A stretch of DNA of 64,000 nucleotides from JAVVUJ01 sp964582545 (GTDB taxonomy: Bacteria > Bacillota > Clostridia > Peptostreptococcales > Anaerovoracaceae). Location: positions 7,428-71,427 of the forward strand of contig CAZOSB010000009.1 in NCBI GenBank assembly GCA_964582545.1. The letters run 5' to 3'. A program made the position numbers and the translations under genes. The notes beneath the pieces are model-generated. The model was given only the letters and a program-made list of their open reading frames with translations. It was not told the DNA's origin and did not search any database. This document shows positions 27,042 to 37,021 of this stretch, piece by piece; position 1 is the stretch's first letter; each line of letters starts with the position of its first letter.

Positions 27042-28274
27042 ATGTTTAAAAGAGTTGTAATAACGGGTATGGGGGCAGTAACCCCTTTGGGGAACAATGT
27101 AAAAGATTTTTGGGAGGGTATTAAAGCGGGAAAAAACGGAATAGATTTAATTACCCATTTTGATACAAGTGAACAAAAAGCCATTATGGGAGCGGAAGTC
27201 AAGGAATTTGAATATCCGGACAAACGAGAAGGTAAGAGATTGGATCGCTCCTGTCAGTTTGGATTAGTAGCGGCCAGAGAAGCTATGGATGATAGTGGAC
27301 TTGTCTATGGTGAAACCATAGAAGCACATAGAATTGGAGTAGTAGCCGGTACAGGAATCGGTGGAATTATGACCTTAGAAAAAGAGACTGTGAAAGCTTA
27401 TGATAAAGGTGTTTCCAGAGTCTCAGCGCTGTTAGTGCCAATGGTAATTCCAAATATTTTAGCAGGGAATGTGGCCATCGAGCTAGGGGCTAAGGGAACC
27501 TGTCTAGGTATGGTAACCGCCTGTGCTGCCGGTACCCACGCCATCGGGGAAGCTTTTCGATCCATTAAGCATGGATATATGGACGCCATGATTGCAGGGG
27601 GCTCAGAAGCTGCTTTTGCACCCGTTTGTTTCTCCGGGTTTGCCAATATGACCGCCTTGTCTACGCGAACAGACAAGGATAGATGCTCCACGCCTTTTGA
27701 CAAGGAAAGAGATGGATTTGTCATGGGAGAAGGCGCAGCATTCCTGATTTTAGAAGAATTGGAAAGGGCTGTATCACGAGGTGCGAAGATTTACGGTGAA
27801 GTAGTAGGATATGGTTCCACCTGTGACGCTTACCATATCACATCACCCTCGCCTTCTGGGGAAGGTGCCACAGCATCCATGAAGATGGCTATGGAAGAGG
27901 CTGGAATTGAGCCGAATGAAGTGGGGTACATCAATGCTCACGGCACCGGTACTCCGTACAATGATTTATTTGAAACCATTGCCATCAAAGCGGCCTTTGG
28001 TGAGGAGACTGCCAAGCAGATCCCCATAAGCTCCACCAAGAGTATGACGGGACATTTATTGGGAGCTGCCGGCGCCATCGAGGCGGTGGTTTCCATCAAA
28101 GCCATCAATGACGGCATTGTACCACCTACCATTAACTTACAGGTACCTGATGAGGAGCTGGATTTGGATTATGTTCCCAATGTTTCCAGAGAGAAGGAAT
28201 TGACCTACACCATGTCAAACTCTCTAGGATTTGGAGGTCACAACGGAACTTTAATCTTTAAGAAATATGAATAG
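27042..28274 (+). CDS. fabF: 3-oxoacyl-ACP synthase II
   Basis: Chain-elongating condensing enzyme. The 410-residue protein has the catalytic triad: cysteine in TACAAGTHA (near residue 162), histidine in HGTGTPYND (near 300) and histidine in MTGHLLGAAG (near 336). It follows fabG by 21 bases. Downstream is an 83-base gap before fabZ without a clear terminator. Confidence 0.96.
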   Translation: MFKRVVITGMGAVTPLGNNVKDFWEGIKAGKNGIDLITHFDTSEQKAIMGAEVKEFEYPDKREGKRLDRSCQFGLVAAREAMDDSGLVYGETIEAHRIGVVAGTGIGGIMTLEKETVKAYDKGVSRVSALLVPMVIPNILAGNVAIELGAKGTCLGMVTACAAGTHAIGEAFRSIKHGYMDAMIAGGSEAAFAPVCFSGFANMTALSTRTDKDRCSTPFDKERDGFVMGEGAAFLILEELERAVSRGAKIYGEVVGYGSTCDAYHITSPSPSGEGATASMKMAMEEAGIEPNEVGYINAHGTGTPYNDLFETIAIKAAFGEETAKQIPISSTKSMTGHLLGAAGAIEAVVSIKAINDGIVPPTINLQVPDEELDLDYVPNVSREKELTYTMSNSLGFGGHNGTLIFKKYE

Positions 28275-28363
28275 ATGCAGAATCCTGGAGGATTTGTTTT
28301 CAAGATTAATATAATTAAATGAATTGTTAAAAAGCGATTTTTAGTAAACAAGAGGAAATGGTA

Positions 28364-28789
28364 ATGAAGCTTAATAGAGAACAAATAATGGAAATCTTAC
28401 CCCATAGAGACCCCTTTCTTCTCATCGATGAAGTAGAAGAGTTAGAAATGGGTAAGAGGATAGTAGCCATCAAACATGTAAAAGAAGAGGAATATTATTT
28501 TAAGGGACATTTTCCACAGGAGCCGGTTATGCCGGGGGTACTCATTGTTGAGGCCCTAGCGCAAGCAGGTGCGGTAGTGATTTTATCCATGGAAGAGCAT
28601 AAAGGAAAAATTGCTTACTTTGGCGGAATCAAAGAGGCGAAATTTCGCCAAAAGGTGTCTCCGGGTGATACTCTTCGGTTGGAGGTCACCATGGATCGTC
28701 TACGCAGCAAGACTGGAACGGGCACCGCGATCGCTTATTTGGGAGATAAAGTTGCCTGCAAATGTGAAATTATGTTTGCCATGGGTTAA
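28364..28789 (+). CDS. fabZ: 3-hydroxyacyl-ACP dehydratase
   Basis: Hot-dog-fold dehydratase of about 141 residues. The catalytic histidine is in PHRDPFLL near residue 15 and the glutamate in PGVLIVEALAQAG near 60. AGAGGA at 28351-28356 favours the ATG at 28364 over 28358. It is followed by a 72-base gap holding a separate promoter for the regulator fusion. Confidence 0.95.
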   Translation: MKLNREQIMEILPHRDPFLLIDEVEELEMGKRIVAIKHVKEEEYYFKGHFPQEPVMPGVLIVEALAQAGAVVILSMEEHKGKIAYFGGIKEAKFRQKVSPGDTLRLEVTMDRLRSKTGTGTAIAYLGDKVACKCEIMFAMG

Positions 28790-28809
28790 GTCTTGCAGGA
28801 AAGATTTTA

Positions 28810-28838
28810 TTGACTGCCCTTATATATTATCTTACAAT
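28810..28838 (+). promoter_or_regulatory. Internal promoter before the MarR-FabK fusion gene
   Basis: TTGACT (28810-28815) and TACAAT (28833-28838) are 17 bases apart, so the fusion gene can be transcribed independently of the fab operon. I see no FabT-like palindrome beside it. Confidence 0.6.
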
Positions 28839-28861
28839 TTATATCAAGCACTGGAAGGAAT

Positions 28862-30379
28862 ATGGATACAGTAAAAAAAATTAATGAAATTATGATAAGC
28901 CTCTTTAACTCCGTTTTGAAAATGGAAGAAAAGGCTTTAAAGCAATCCTCTAGCCATAACCTTTCTTTGACGGAAATTCACACGTTGGACGCCATCGGTA
29001 CGGGAAAGGCAAAGACCATGAGTCAGGTGGCTGCCACTTTAAAAATCAGCGTAGGAACCCTTACGGTTGCGATCAATCGACTGGTGAATAAAGGATATGT
29101 AAACAGGTTTAAGAGAGAAGAAGACAGGAGAATCGTCAGAATACAGCTTACAGAGGCGGGAATCTCCGCTGTGGAAGAGCATGAAGCCTTTCACTTAAAT
29201 ATGGTAACTGAAGCTATTTCCGGATTGTCTCAAAGTCAACGTCATCTGTTGATGGACTCACTGGATAACATCAACGATTTTATGAAAATGCAAAGCGTAA
29301 AACCTTTAAAGAATATGGAGGAAATCAAATTGAAACCACTAAAAATCGGAAATCTGATCATCCCAACTCCTATATTTCAGGGAGGAATGGGCATCGGCGT
29401 ATCTTTGTCAGGGCTGGCGTCGGCAGTGGCAAAGTGTGGTGGTGTAGGGGTCATTTCTGCAGCACAACCGGGATTTATGGAAAATGATTTTTATAGCAAT
29501 CCTATCGAAGCTAACATCAGAGCATTGCAGCGAAACATCAAAGAGGCGTTGCACTCCATAAAGGATATTCCCAACAGAGGCGCCATTGCCGTAAATATCA
29601 TGGTAGCGGCGAAGAACTATGAGGAAATGGTAAAGAGCTCTATCGAGGCAGGTGTTCACATGATTATCTCCGGTGCAGGGTTGCCAACATCGTTACCGGG
29701 CATGTGCAAAGGAAGCAAGGTAAAACTGGTTCCCATCGTTTCCTCAGCCAGAGCCACTGCAATTTTAATTAAAAATTGGGCGAAAAAATATGATCGCCAG
29801 CCAGATGCAGTGATTTTTGAGGGTCCACAAGCTGGGGGACATTTAGGCTTTAAGGAGGAACAGCTGGAAACAGCTACAGAGGACTTCTATAAGACCATCA
29901 CGGAAATAAAAAAAGAATTGGAAGACATCCCTGAATGCCCATTGATTGTAGCAGGAGGGATCTATACCAAGGAAGATATAAAAAAGGCATTGTCCTACGG
30001 AGCGGACGGGGTACAGATTGGTACCAGATTTGTGACTACTGTAGAATGTGATGCTCATGAAAACTTCAAGCAGGCTTACTTAGACAGCAAGAAAGAGGAT
30101 GTTACCATCATTAAGAGTCCTGTGGGCATGCCGGGTAGAGCTCTGCGAAACAAATTTATCGACACCGTCGAGGAAGGCCGATTGGCTCCTAAACGATGTA
30201 ATGGCTGTATCATCTCCTGCAACCCCAAAGAGGCTATGTATTGCATTACAGATGCTCTCATCAGAGCTGTTAAAGGGGATGTGGAGGACGGTTTAGTTTT
30301 CTGCGGGGCTAACGCTTATAAATGTGACAAAATGGAAACCGTAGAAGAGATCTTTAAGGATCTTCAAAGTGGATTTTAA
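28862..30379 (+). CDS. Fusion of MarR/FabT-type regulator and FabK/nitronate-monooxygenase-type flavoprotein
   Basis: This is a single open frame of 505 residues. Residues 1-145 form a MarR-type winged helix: MSQVAATLKISVGTLTVAI as recognition region, then the wing KREEDRRIVRIQLT. Residues 157-505 form a FabK/nitronate-monooxygenase TIM barrel: FQGGMGIGVSLSGLA, FEGPQAGGHLGF with its histidine, AGGIYTKEDI and GADGVQIGTRF. Near residue 446 lies the cysteine set CNGCIISC, with further cysteines downstream. At the junction GGAGG (29317-29321) stands 8 bases before an in-frame TTG (29330), exactly where a separate enzyme gene would start. The regulator may repress the operon through the FabT-like site upstream. 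A sequencing error at the junction is the main alternative. Confidence 0.85.
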   Translation: MDTVKKINEIMISLFNSVLKMEEKALKQSSSHNLSLTEIHTLDAIGTGKAKTMSQVAATLKISVGTLTVAINRLVNKGYVNRFKREEDRRIVRIQLTEAGISAVEEHEAFHLNMVTEAISGLSQSQRHLLMDSLDNINDFMKMQSVKPLKNMEEIKLKPLKIGNLIIPTPIFQGGMGIGVSLSGLASAVAKCGGVGVISAAQPGFMENDFYSNPIEANIRALQRNIKEALHSIKDIPNRGAIAVNIMVAAKNYEEMVKSSIEAGVHMIISGAGLPTSLPGMCKGSKVKLVPIVSSARATAILIKNWAKKYDRQPDAVIFEGPQAGGHLGFKEEQLETATEDFYKTITEIKKELEDIPECPLIVAGGIYTKEDIKKALSYGADGVQIGTRFVTTVECDAHENFKQAYLDSKKEDVTIIKSPVGMPGRALRNKFIDTVEEGRLAPKRCNGCIISCNPKEAMYCITDALIRAVKGDVEDGLVFCGANAYKCDKMETVEEIFKDLQSGF

Positions 30380-30404
30380 AGAAGATGAAATTTAATTAGG
30401 CATT

Positions 30405-30447
30405 ACCCTCTGAGAAATGATTTATCAAATTCCGGAGGGTTTTTTTA
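30405..30447 (+). terminator. Terminator of the fab operon
   Basis: ACCCTC (30405-30410) pairs with GAGGGT (30435-30440), extended by a G-T and a G-C pair, followed by seven T. Confidence 0.85.
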
Positions 30448-30906
30448 TTGTGTAGGAAATATCATCAAAGACAATATGACGGATTATCAAAAAGGGTTAT
30501 AGATTAAAACTGCGAGCAAAGCTACATTTTTTACTTTATTAAATCGTGTTTTTATGTCCGAGTGCAACCAGAATTTTTTCTAAAAAAACTATAAAAAAGT
30601 ATAAAAATAAAAAAACTTAAAAATATTTTTTTTTATAGCTTAAGTTTTTATCATATTGGTCGATTAATTATCGTAAAGTAAATATCATTATAATTAAAAC
30701 TTTTAGATAAAGTTGATAAAATTACTCTAATTTAATCAAATTGAGATTATTATTGATGAAATGCTATACAACTTTTGTCATAAGTGATAGATATAGACTG
30801 GAACAGGAGGCACATGAGCTTATGGTTATAACTAAAAAATCAAATAAAAGATTCACAACTCATATATATAACCAGTTAGTTGTGATGGAAATGGAGAGGA
30901 ATATTT
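30448..30906 (+). promoter_or_regulatory. AT-rich leader of the SLH surface protein gene
   Basis: The first 280 bases are very AT-rich with A and T runs and no credible gene. A candidate promoter is TTGAGA (30741-30746), an 18-base spacer and TATACA (30765-30770), giving a leader of about 130 bases. In that leader GGAGG (30806-30810) precedes a possible 31-codon frame (30822-30917) overlapping the start of the surface gene. An 8-bp inverted repeat (30853-30860 with 30878-30885) ends just before its ribosome site. Confidence 0.4.
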
Positions 30907-33900
30907 ATGAGGACTAATTATTATTATCGAAAACCAATCAGCTTTATCTTGGTATTGGCATTACTGATCATGACATTGGTAGGTTCTTTAGCAGGAACCA
31001 CCATTCCTGTCTATGCTGCGGACACCGATGATCTTTCAGAACCTTTGGCAAGATCATATATTGAATCTCTAATGGGGGCAGGGGTTACATTAGGTGCTAT
31101 TACACAGATACAGGGAAAAGAAGGGCAGTTTATCACTTTTTCCGAAATCAATGATGGCATAGAACCAAATAAACAAGTTCCTTTTGATGAAGGGTTGATC
31201 CTGTCCACAGGGAAAGCCAGCATGTCTATTGCAGGAAATGGTTATGATAGCACCCCCATCAGAGGGTATCCTTCAAGACCTGGAGGGACAGACTATGCCT
31301 CTGCAGGGGATAGTGATTTATTGGAGTTAGCAAAAAAATTCTCTAGTTCTATTGTTGGTACTACGGATGCTGCAATTTTAGAATTTGAGGTTATTCCCAA
31401 AGGGAAAAAAGTAGTATTTGAATATTTTTTTACATCTACAGAATATGACCAACCTGCGCAGTTTAACGATATATTTGCCTTATATGTAAATGGAGAAAAC
31501 ATGGCTATTTTAGAAGGCGGCGGAGATGTAACCATTCAAAATACTGTAGCGAGAAGTGGTAGTGATATGGATCCTAATGGAAACTCTGATACGTATACCA
31601 CGAATAATGGAAATGGTGAAGTGCTTGATCACAACTTCCTAGGATATACCAAAAAAATGACGGTAGTTGCAGAAGTAACACCGAATGTCGTAAATACAAT
31701 TAGATTAGCTATTGCCGACACCAATGATGGGGTATATGACTCTGCGGTATTTATCAAAGCGGGAAGTATTTCTACCGATGATGATGAGTATGCAATTTTT
31801 TATGAAACCAACGGAGGGTCAGGTTCTGCACCTCATGCTCAAACTGTCAGCAGCGGCGGTATAGTGACGTTAGAAACACCTGGTGGTGGCATGACTGCAC
31901 CTGCAGGAGCTAAGAGCAACCCGGATGGTTGGATCTTAACAAACGATGCAGGAAATTATATAGGAACGTATGCTTTTGGTGCCAACAGCCCAGTGATTAC
32001 GGAGAATATTTACGCGTATGCCAACTGGATATACGATAAGACATTACCAACCGGAAGCACCACGTTTAGTGGGATATCGGGAATATCAGGCGCAGCAGGT
32101 CCATATAGTCTGGTAACGTCCTCTTCCGTTACTGCTGCTGTGGATCCTGACACTGGGGAAGTATCCGGGTTTAATGATGGAGACACTATTACTATCAAAT
32201 GCGATGATGGGAGTGGAAATCCCATTTATCAGACTTTTGAAGTTACTATAAGCGGTGCTCCTACCATAAATCACACAGTAACGGTTACTACAGGGACAGG
32301 GATGGAAGCAAGCGACAATATGCCGCAATCTGTTACATCCGGAGGGGCAATAGATACTATTACAATATCTGCAATTCCAGGTTATTTATTACCACATGTT
32401 GCCAGTGTCAGCGGAATTGATGGAACCGGCATTTCCTATAACTTATCGGGTGACAGAAAGTTTGCTACCATTAAAGGAACTCCTAATCAAGATGTGACGG
32501 TTATGATTCCTGATGCTATCTTAGGATATATCGTTTCATACAATCTTTCCAGTGATTCCGGAGTAGGAAGCGGGACTACACCTACATCCATAGAAGTGGG
32601 CGTAGGGGAAAGCTTTACCGTTGCAGAGGTGGCGGGAATAACACCTCCCCCAGGGAAATCCTTTAAAGAATGGAATACGGCATCAGACGGGAGCGGCACA
32701 TCCTATGCACCAGGACAGACCGTGACTATAGGAAATACGTCTATTGCACTTCACCCAATCTGGACGCAAGATTTTACGGTGGAATATGACAATAACGGCG
32801 GAGAGGGTACCATATCTTCCAATACAGTGGTGAGCGGAGGAGCTGTCACCATGCCGGCAATAACCATGACTCCACCCACAGGTGCAGAAACAACACCAAA
32901 TGGATGGATAGTAGTAGAAAAAGATACAGGAACATATATTGATACCATTTCAGCAGGAGCTGTGATTCCAGTTACAAAGAATCTGATTGCATATGCAAAT
33001 TGGATGTATATGGCCAATATCCCCAATACATCAAGCCCAACATACAGTGCTTTGGTTCCAAGCGGAAGTGCATATAATCTTGTGGATAAAACCCCAACAG
33101 GAACGATAAGCGTAGATCCAAATACTGGAGAAGTGTCACTGCCAAGTGGATTAATTGATGGAGACACCTTTACCATTGAGACTACCGTAGGAGGTAAACC
33201 CCACTACAAGACCTACGTAGTAACCCTATATGACCCAAGTATTACTGTAACGGTCACTTATTTAGCCAATGGAGGCGGTGGGATAGCTCCTTTGGAAACT
33301 ACTATTCCTAGCGGATCTGCTGCCATGTTAACTTCACCGGGCGGGCTTACAGAACCTACTTCCAGTGCAGTGCACGGAGGATGGGTGGTGGTTTCCTCTG
33401 CTAGCGGAATCGTAAAAGGGGTTTTTGCTACAGGAGAAAATGTAGTTGCAGATGAAGACTTACTGGCATATGCCAACTGGACTTACGCTATAACCTTACC
33501 GGCAGGGACTGATACTTTCGACGCGGTCACTTCCGGAGGGTCAGGACCCTATAACCTTGTGGGTGACCTACCTCACGGAGTACACATAGATCCTTCCACG
33601 GGTGAAGTCTCAGGGTTAACCACCGGAGACACCATCACCGTAGAATCCAAGGACGGAACCGGTAATACCATATATAACACCTATACCTTTACAATACCTA
33701 CCGCAAAGACGATTACTGTCAGCGCTATAAACGCAATTGTTTCAGGGACTAATCCTCAGACAAAAAATACTGGAACCAGCATTACGGCTATCACTATCAC
33801 GGCAAATTCGGGTAATATCTTGCCACCGAGAGAAAGTGTGACGGGAATCAGCCATGGGTTGAACTACACTTTGTCAGAGGACAGAAAAACAGCTACTATC

Positions 33901-35991
33901 ACGGGAATATTAAACTTTAATGCTGACATCCATGTTTCTGCTGTTACCGGATTTGGCGTTACCTACTCTCTTACAAGCAGCACAGGCACAGGTTCGGGTA
34001 CGATTCCCACCTCTGCAGATCGTTATGTGGGGGAAGTGTTTGACCTTGCCCAAAATACAGGGATTTTACCTCCTGCGGGAAAAACACTAAAGGAGTGGAA
34101 CACTCAGGCTAATGGAGGCGGAACAACCTACGCTTTAGGGCAGACTTATACCATGGGAGATACCCCTCTTACGTTGTATGCCGTTTGGCAAGAAGGGTTT
34201 ACTTTAACCTATAAAGCCAATGGAGGGAATGGTACGGCACCTGTTTCTCAGTCAGTGGTAGCAGCTACCTCGGTGAATCTGAATACTCCTGGAGGTCTAT
34301 TCCTTTCCGGTGCTACTCTTGAAGGCTGGATTGTTACGGATACCGGAAATTCCTACGTTGGCACTTTTAGAGCAACAGAGAGCATATTGTTAAATCAAAA
34401 TTTGAACGCTTATGCAAATTGGACATATACAAAGAGCGTAACAACGGCAAACCCAACTTTTAGTGCAAGTGTACCAGGATCGGTAGGTGGATATTCGTTC
34501 CTATGGACGCCACCTAGCGGAGTAAGTTTAAATGCAGTTACTGGCGAGATAACCGTACCTGCCACAGTAGGAACCGTGGGAACGTTTACTGTTGTAACCG
34601 TAGTGGCAGGCGAAAAAGTATATAAAACCTATAATGTCACAGTTACCTCATCGGTTAGTGGTGGTGGAAGTGGAGGTTCTTCCACACCTTCTAAACCTGC
34701 AGGACCTACAGGGGTTATCGTTATCGTCGATGGAAAGAAAGAACTGATTGGCAATCGAACCGAAAGCACTTCCAATGGGGAAACCAAGGCAGATGTAGCA
34801 GTGAATCCAGAGGAATTCTATAAGAAATTGGATGAAGCCAAAAACGGCTCAGAAGTAATCGTACCGGTACCAAATGCGGAAACGGTAGTGGCGACACTGA
34901 ATGCGCAGATGGTAAAAGATATGGAAAAGAAGAATGTTACCTTGGAAGTAGCGGCTGACGGTATAAGATATCAAATTCCTGCTGAAGAAATCAAGGCGGC
35001 TTTGCTCCCTGGAACCCTAGGTAAAAATGTGCCTTTATCCGATATTGAGGTGAAGGTAACCATCGCAACCCCATCAAAAGCGGATGCCGCAAGGGTAGTT
35101 GCAGCAGCTAATGGTCAAGGTTATGAAGTCACTTTCCCGCCTGTGGAATTTCGCATTACCGCCAGCAATGGAGGGAAATCTACAGAGATTAAAAACTTCG
35201 AGAGCTTTGTTTCTAGAATTATCGCCTTGCCGGAAGGTGTGGATGGAAGCAAATATACTACAGCGATTACCCCAAATCAAGATGGAAGCATGAGGCATGT
35301 TCCTACAGAGATTTTCAAGGAAACTGACGGAAGATGGTATGCGAAGATCAATAGCTTGACCAATTCTATCTACACCTTGATTTACAATCAGGCAACCTTC
35401 CAAGATGCTCGGGGAAAATGGTATGAAAAAATAGTGGAAGAGGCTACCAGCAGAACGATTATCATGGGAAGACCTTCAGGTAAGTTTGAGGGAGAAGCTC
35501 AGATAACTCGAGCAGAATTTGCTACAATTATTGTAAGAATTTTAGGTTTAGAACCTGTGGCGGTGAAGCAGTTTAAGGATTTGCCAGCAAACTATTGGGG
35601 AGCCGGATACATTGGAACGGCTTATAGTTATGGAATTATCAAAGGGAAGACGGAAACCAGATTTGATCCGGAAGCTCCAATTACCCGGCAGGAGGCCATG
35701 GCTATGCTAACCAGAGCAGCTTCTTTGACACCCCACGATCCAAAATCTATGAGCGAAGCAGCAGCAGCAGCTGAGTTTACAGACTTTACTACCATATCAC
35801 CTTGGGCAAAGAGTGCTGCAATCTTCAACATTGCCAACAACTTTATCGTGGGTAGCAATGGGAAAATACGCCCTCAGGATACCATCTCCAGAGCAGAATC
35901 CGCTACAGTAGCCGTGCGACTGATGCGCTATGCATTCCTCTTTGACGTGAGAAATGGAGGCCAGGCGCAGGTGGGATTAAAGCTAGAATAG
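30907..35991 (+). CDS. SLH-anchored surface protein with choice-of-anchor L domain and repeat modules
   Basis: A 1694-residue secreted protein. Residues 1-37 form a signal peptide ending near VYAAD. Residues about 40-285 resemble the choice-of-anchor L domain (GLILSTGKAS, then FNDIFALYVNG). The middle alternates two modules: a type of about 150 residues with an xxNGGxG start and YANW end (starting near 296, 622, 780 and 1098) and a second type (near 455 and 935) ending in an InlB-like KEWNT...Y segment. A Gly/Ser-rich linker near 1255 leads to a domain at about 1270-1490. Three SLH repeats (from about 1498) bind secondary cell-wall polymer. Probably an adhesin or S-layer-associated protein; the ligand is unknown. 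Confidence 0.88.
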   Translation: MRTNYYYRKPISFILVLALLIMTLVGSLAGTTIPVYAADTDDLSEPLARSYIESLMGAGVTLGAITQIQGKEGQFITFSEINDGIEPNKQVPFDEGLILSTGKASMSIAGNGYDSTPIRGYPSRPGGTDYASAGDSDLLELAKKFSSSIVGTTDAAILEFEVIPKGKKVVFEYFFTSTEYDQPAQFNDIFALYVNGENMAILEGGGDVTIQNTVARSGSDMDPNGNSDTYTTNNGNGEVLDHNFLGYTKKMTVVAEVTPNVVNTIRLAIADTNDGVYDSAVFIKAGSISTDDDEYAIFYETNGGSGSAPHAQTVSSGGIVTLETPGGGMTAPAGAKSNPDGWILTNDAGNYIGTYAFGANSPVITENIYAYANWIYDKTLPTGSTTFSGISGISGAAGPYSLVTSSSVTAAVDPDTGEVSGFNDGDTITIKCDDGSGNPIYQTFEVTISGAPTINHTVTVTTGTGMEASDNMPQSVTSGGAIDTITISAIPGYLLPHVASVSGIDGTGISYNLSGDRKFATIKGTPNQDVTVMIPDAILGYIVSYNLSSDSGVGSGTTPTSIEVGVGESFTVAEVAGITPPPGKSFKEWNTASDGSGTSYAPGQTVTIGNTSIALHPIWTQDFTVEYDNNGGEGTISSNTVVSGGAVTMPAITMTPPTGAETTPNGWIVVEKDTGTYIDTISAGAVIPVTKNLIAYANWMYMANIPNTSSPTYSALVPSGSAYNLVDKTPTGTISVDPNTGEVSLPSGLIDGDTFTIETTVGGKPHYKTYVVTLYDPSITVTVTYLANGGGGIAPLETTIPSGSAAMLTSPGGLTEPTSSAVHGGWVVVSSASGIVKGVFATGENVVADEDLLAYANWTYAITLPAGTDTFDAVTSGGSGPYNLVGDLPHGVHIDPSTGEVSGLTTGDTITVESKDGTGNTIYNTYTFTIPTAKTITVSAINAIVSGTNPQTKNTGTSITAITITANSGNILPPRESVTGISHGLNYTLSEDRKTATITGILNFNADIHVSAVTGFGVTYSLTSSTGTGSGTIPTSADRYVGEVFDLAQNTGILPPAGKTLKEWNTQANGGGTTYALGQTYTMGDTPLTLYAVWQEGFTLTYKANGGNGTAPVSQSVVAATSVNLNTPGGLFLSGATLEGWIVTDTGNSYVGTFRATESILLNQNLNAYANWTYTKSVTTANPTFSASVPGSVGGYSFLWTPPSGVSLNAVTGEITVPATVGTVGTFTVVTVVAGEKVYKTYNVTVTSSVSGGGSGGSSTPSKPAGPTGVIVIVDGKKELIGNRTESTSNGETKADVAVNPEEFYKKLDEAKNGSEVIVPVPNAETVVATLNAQMVKDMEKKNVTLEVAADGIRYQIPAEEIKAALLPGTLGKNVPLSDIEVKVTIATPSKADAARVVAAANGQGYEVTFPPVEFRITASNGGKSTEIKNFESFVSRIIALPEGVDGSKYTTAITPNQDGSMRHVPTEIFKETDGRWYAKINSLTNSIYTLIYNQATFQDARGKWYEKIVEEATSRTIIMGRPSGKFEGEAQITRAEFATIIVRILGLEPVAVKQFKDLPANYWGAGYIGTAYSYGIIKGKTETRFDPEAPITRQEAMAMLTRAASLTPHDPKSMSEAAAAAEFTDFTTISPWAKSAAIFNIANNFIVGSNGKIRPQDTISRAESATVAVRLMRYAFLFDVRNGGQAQVGLKLE

Positions 35992-36015
35992 AATATTGTA
36001 ATTAAATTTAAAGGT

Positions 36016-36050
36016 AGGGCTACTTGTTGGGTAGCCCTATTTGTTTTTTG
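36016..36050 (+). terminator. Terminator after the surface protein gene
   Basis: AGGGCTAC (36016-36023) pairs perfectly with GTAGCCCT (36031-36038), followed by a T-rich tract. The remainder of the gap to 36310 is AT-rich. Its only signal is a weak candidate promoter, TTGTAA (36160-36165) and TAAAAT (36183-36188), 17 bases apart. Confidence 0.9.
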
Positions 36051-36309
36051 GAAGTATTGGGAGGTGATTATGTTTAATTTTATTGTTTTTTCAAAAAAAT
36101 TTAACGGAAGTTGTTGTATGTTAGCATCAGAAATTAGAACAAAACATTCAGATAACAGCTTGTAATTTGTTATATTTTAGATTAAAATGTAGAAGTGTAA
36201 ACATAGGATATTTGGGAAAATATTCTTATTATTCTTTAGGGTATGTCGATGTATTTATAGAAGCTATGGGTTAGTATATTATATTAAAAAATTGTGCATT
36301 GGAGGATTC

Positions 36310-37020
36310 ATGAATATCGCATTGATCATGGCCGGAGGAGTAGGGCAAAGAACACAGCAGGATATACCAAAACAATTTTTAAACGTTTATGATAAACCGG
36401 TAATCGTTTATACTTTGGAGGCTTTTCAAAAGCATCCGGATATTGATCAAATCATAGTTTCTTGCTTGGATGGATGGCATGAAATTTTAAGAGCTTATGC
36501 AAAACAGTTTAATATCTCTAAGCTTACATCTATAGTTGCAGGAGGCGAAAATGGACAAGCCTCAGCAAGAAATGGAGTCTTTTTTTTAGAAGGAATCTGT
36601 AAAGAGGATGATATCGTAGTAATCCATGATTCCATACGCCCTATGGTTTCTGCTGATATTATCTCTGATTGTATTGTAAAATGTCGTAGATACGGATCGG
36701 GTCTAGCCGCCATGAGGTGTGCTGAGACCATCATTAAATCTAAGGATGGAATCAGCGGGAGTGAAAGCATCCCTCGTGAAGAAATCATGCGTGTTCAAAC
36801 GCCACAGGCCTTTCGATTTGATAAGTTGTTATGGGTACATAAGGAAGCACTTAATCGGGGAATCACGAATGCAGTTTATACGAATACCATATTTATTGAT
36901 TTAGGAGAGAAACTATATTTCTCATTGGGATCAGACAATAATCTTAAAATTACTACCCTAGAAGATATCGATATGTTTAAGGCACTTTATAAGACGGAAA
37001 AAGAAAGCTGGATGAAATAA
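36310..37020 (+). CDS. IspD/TarI-family cytidylyltransferase
   Basis: A nucleotidyltransferase of 236 residues transferring CMP to a sugar or polyol phosphate. It has the MAGGVGQR nucleotide loop with the IPKQF segment, HDSIRPMV and RVQTPQAFRF, all typical of IspD and of TarI (ribitol-phosphate) enzymes. The frame extends back to TTG 36292, but GGAGG at 36301-36305 selects ATG 36310. Its pairing with a sugar epimerase (2 bases later) at the head of a glycan locus favours a CDP-sugar or CDP-polyol role over isoprenoid synthesis, though the latter cannot be excluded. Confidence 0.8.
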   Translation: MNIALIMAGGVGQRTQQDIPKQFLNVYDKPVIVYTLEAFQKHPDIDQIIVSCLDGWHEILRAYAKQFNISKLTSIVAGGENGQASARNGVFFLEGICKEDDIVVIHDSIRPMVSADIISDCIVKCRRYGSGLAAMRCAETIIKSKDGISGSESIPREEIMRVQTPQAFRFDKLLWVHKEALNRGITNAVYTNTIFIDLGEKLYFSLGSDNNLKITTLEDIDMFKALYKTEKESWMK

Positions 37021-37021
37021 T

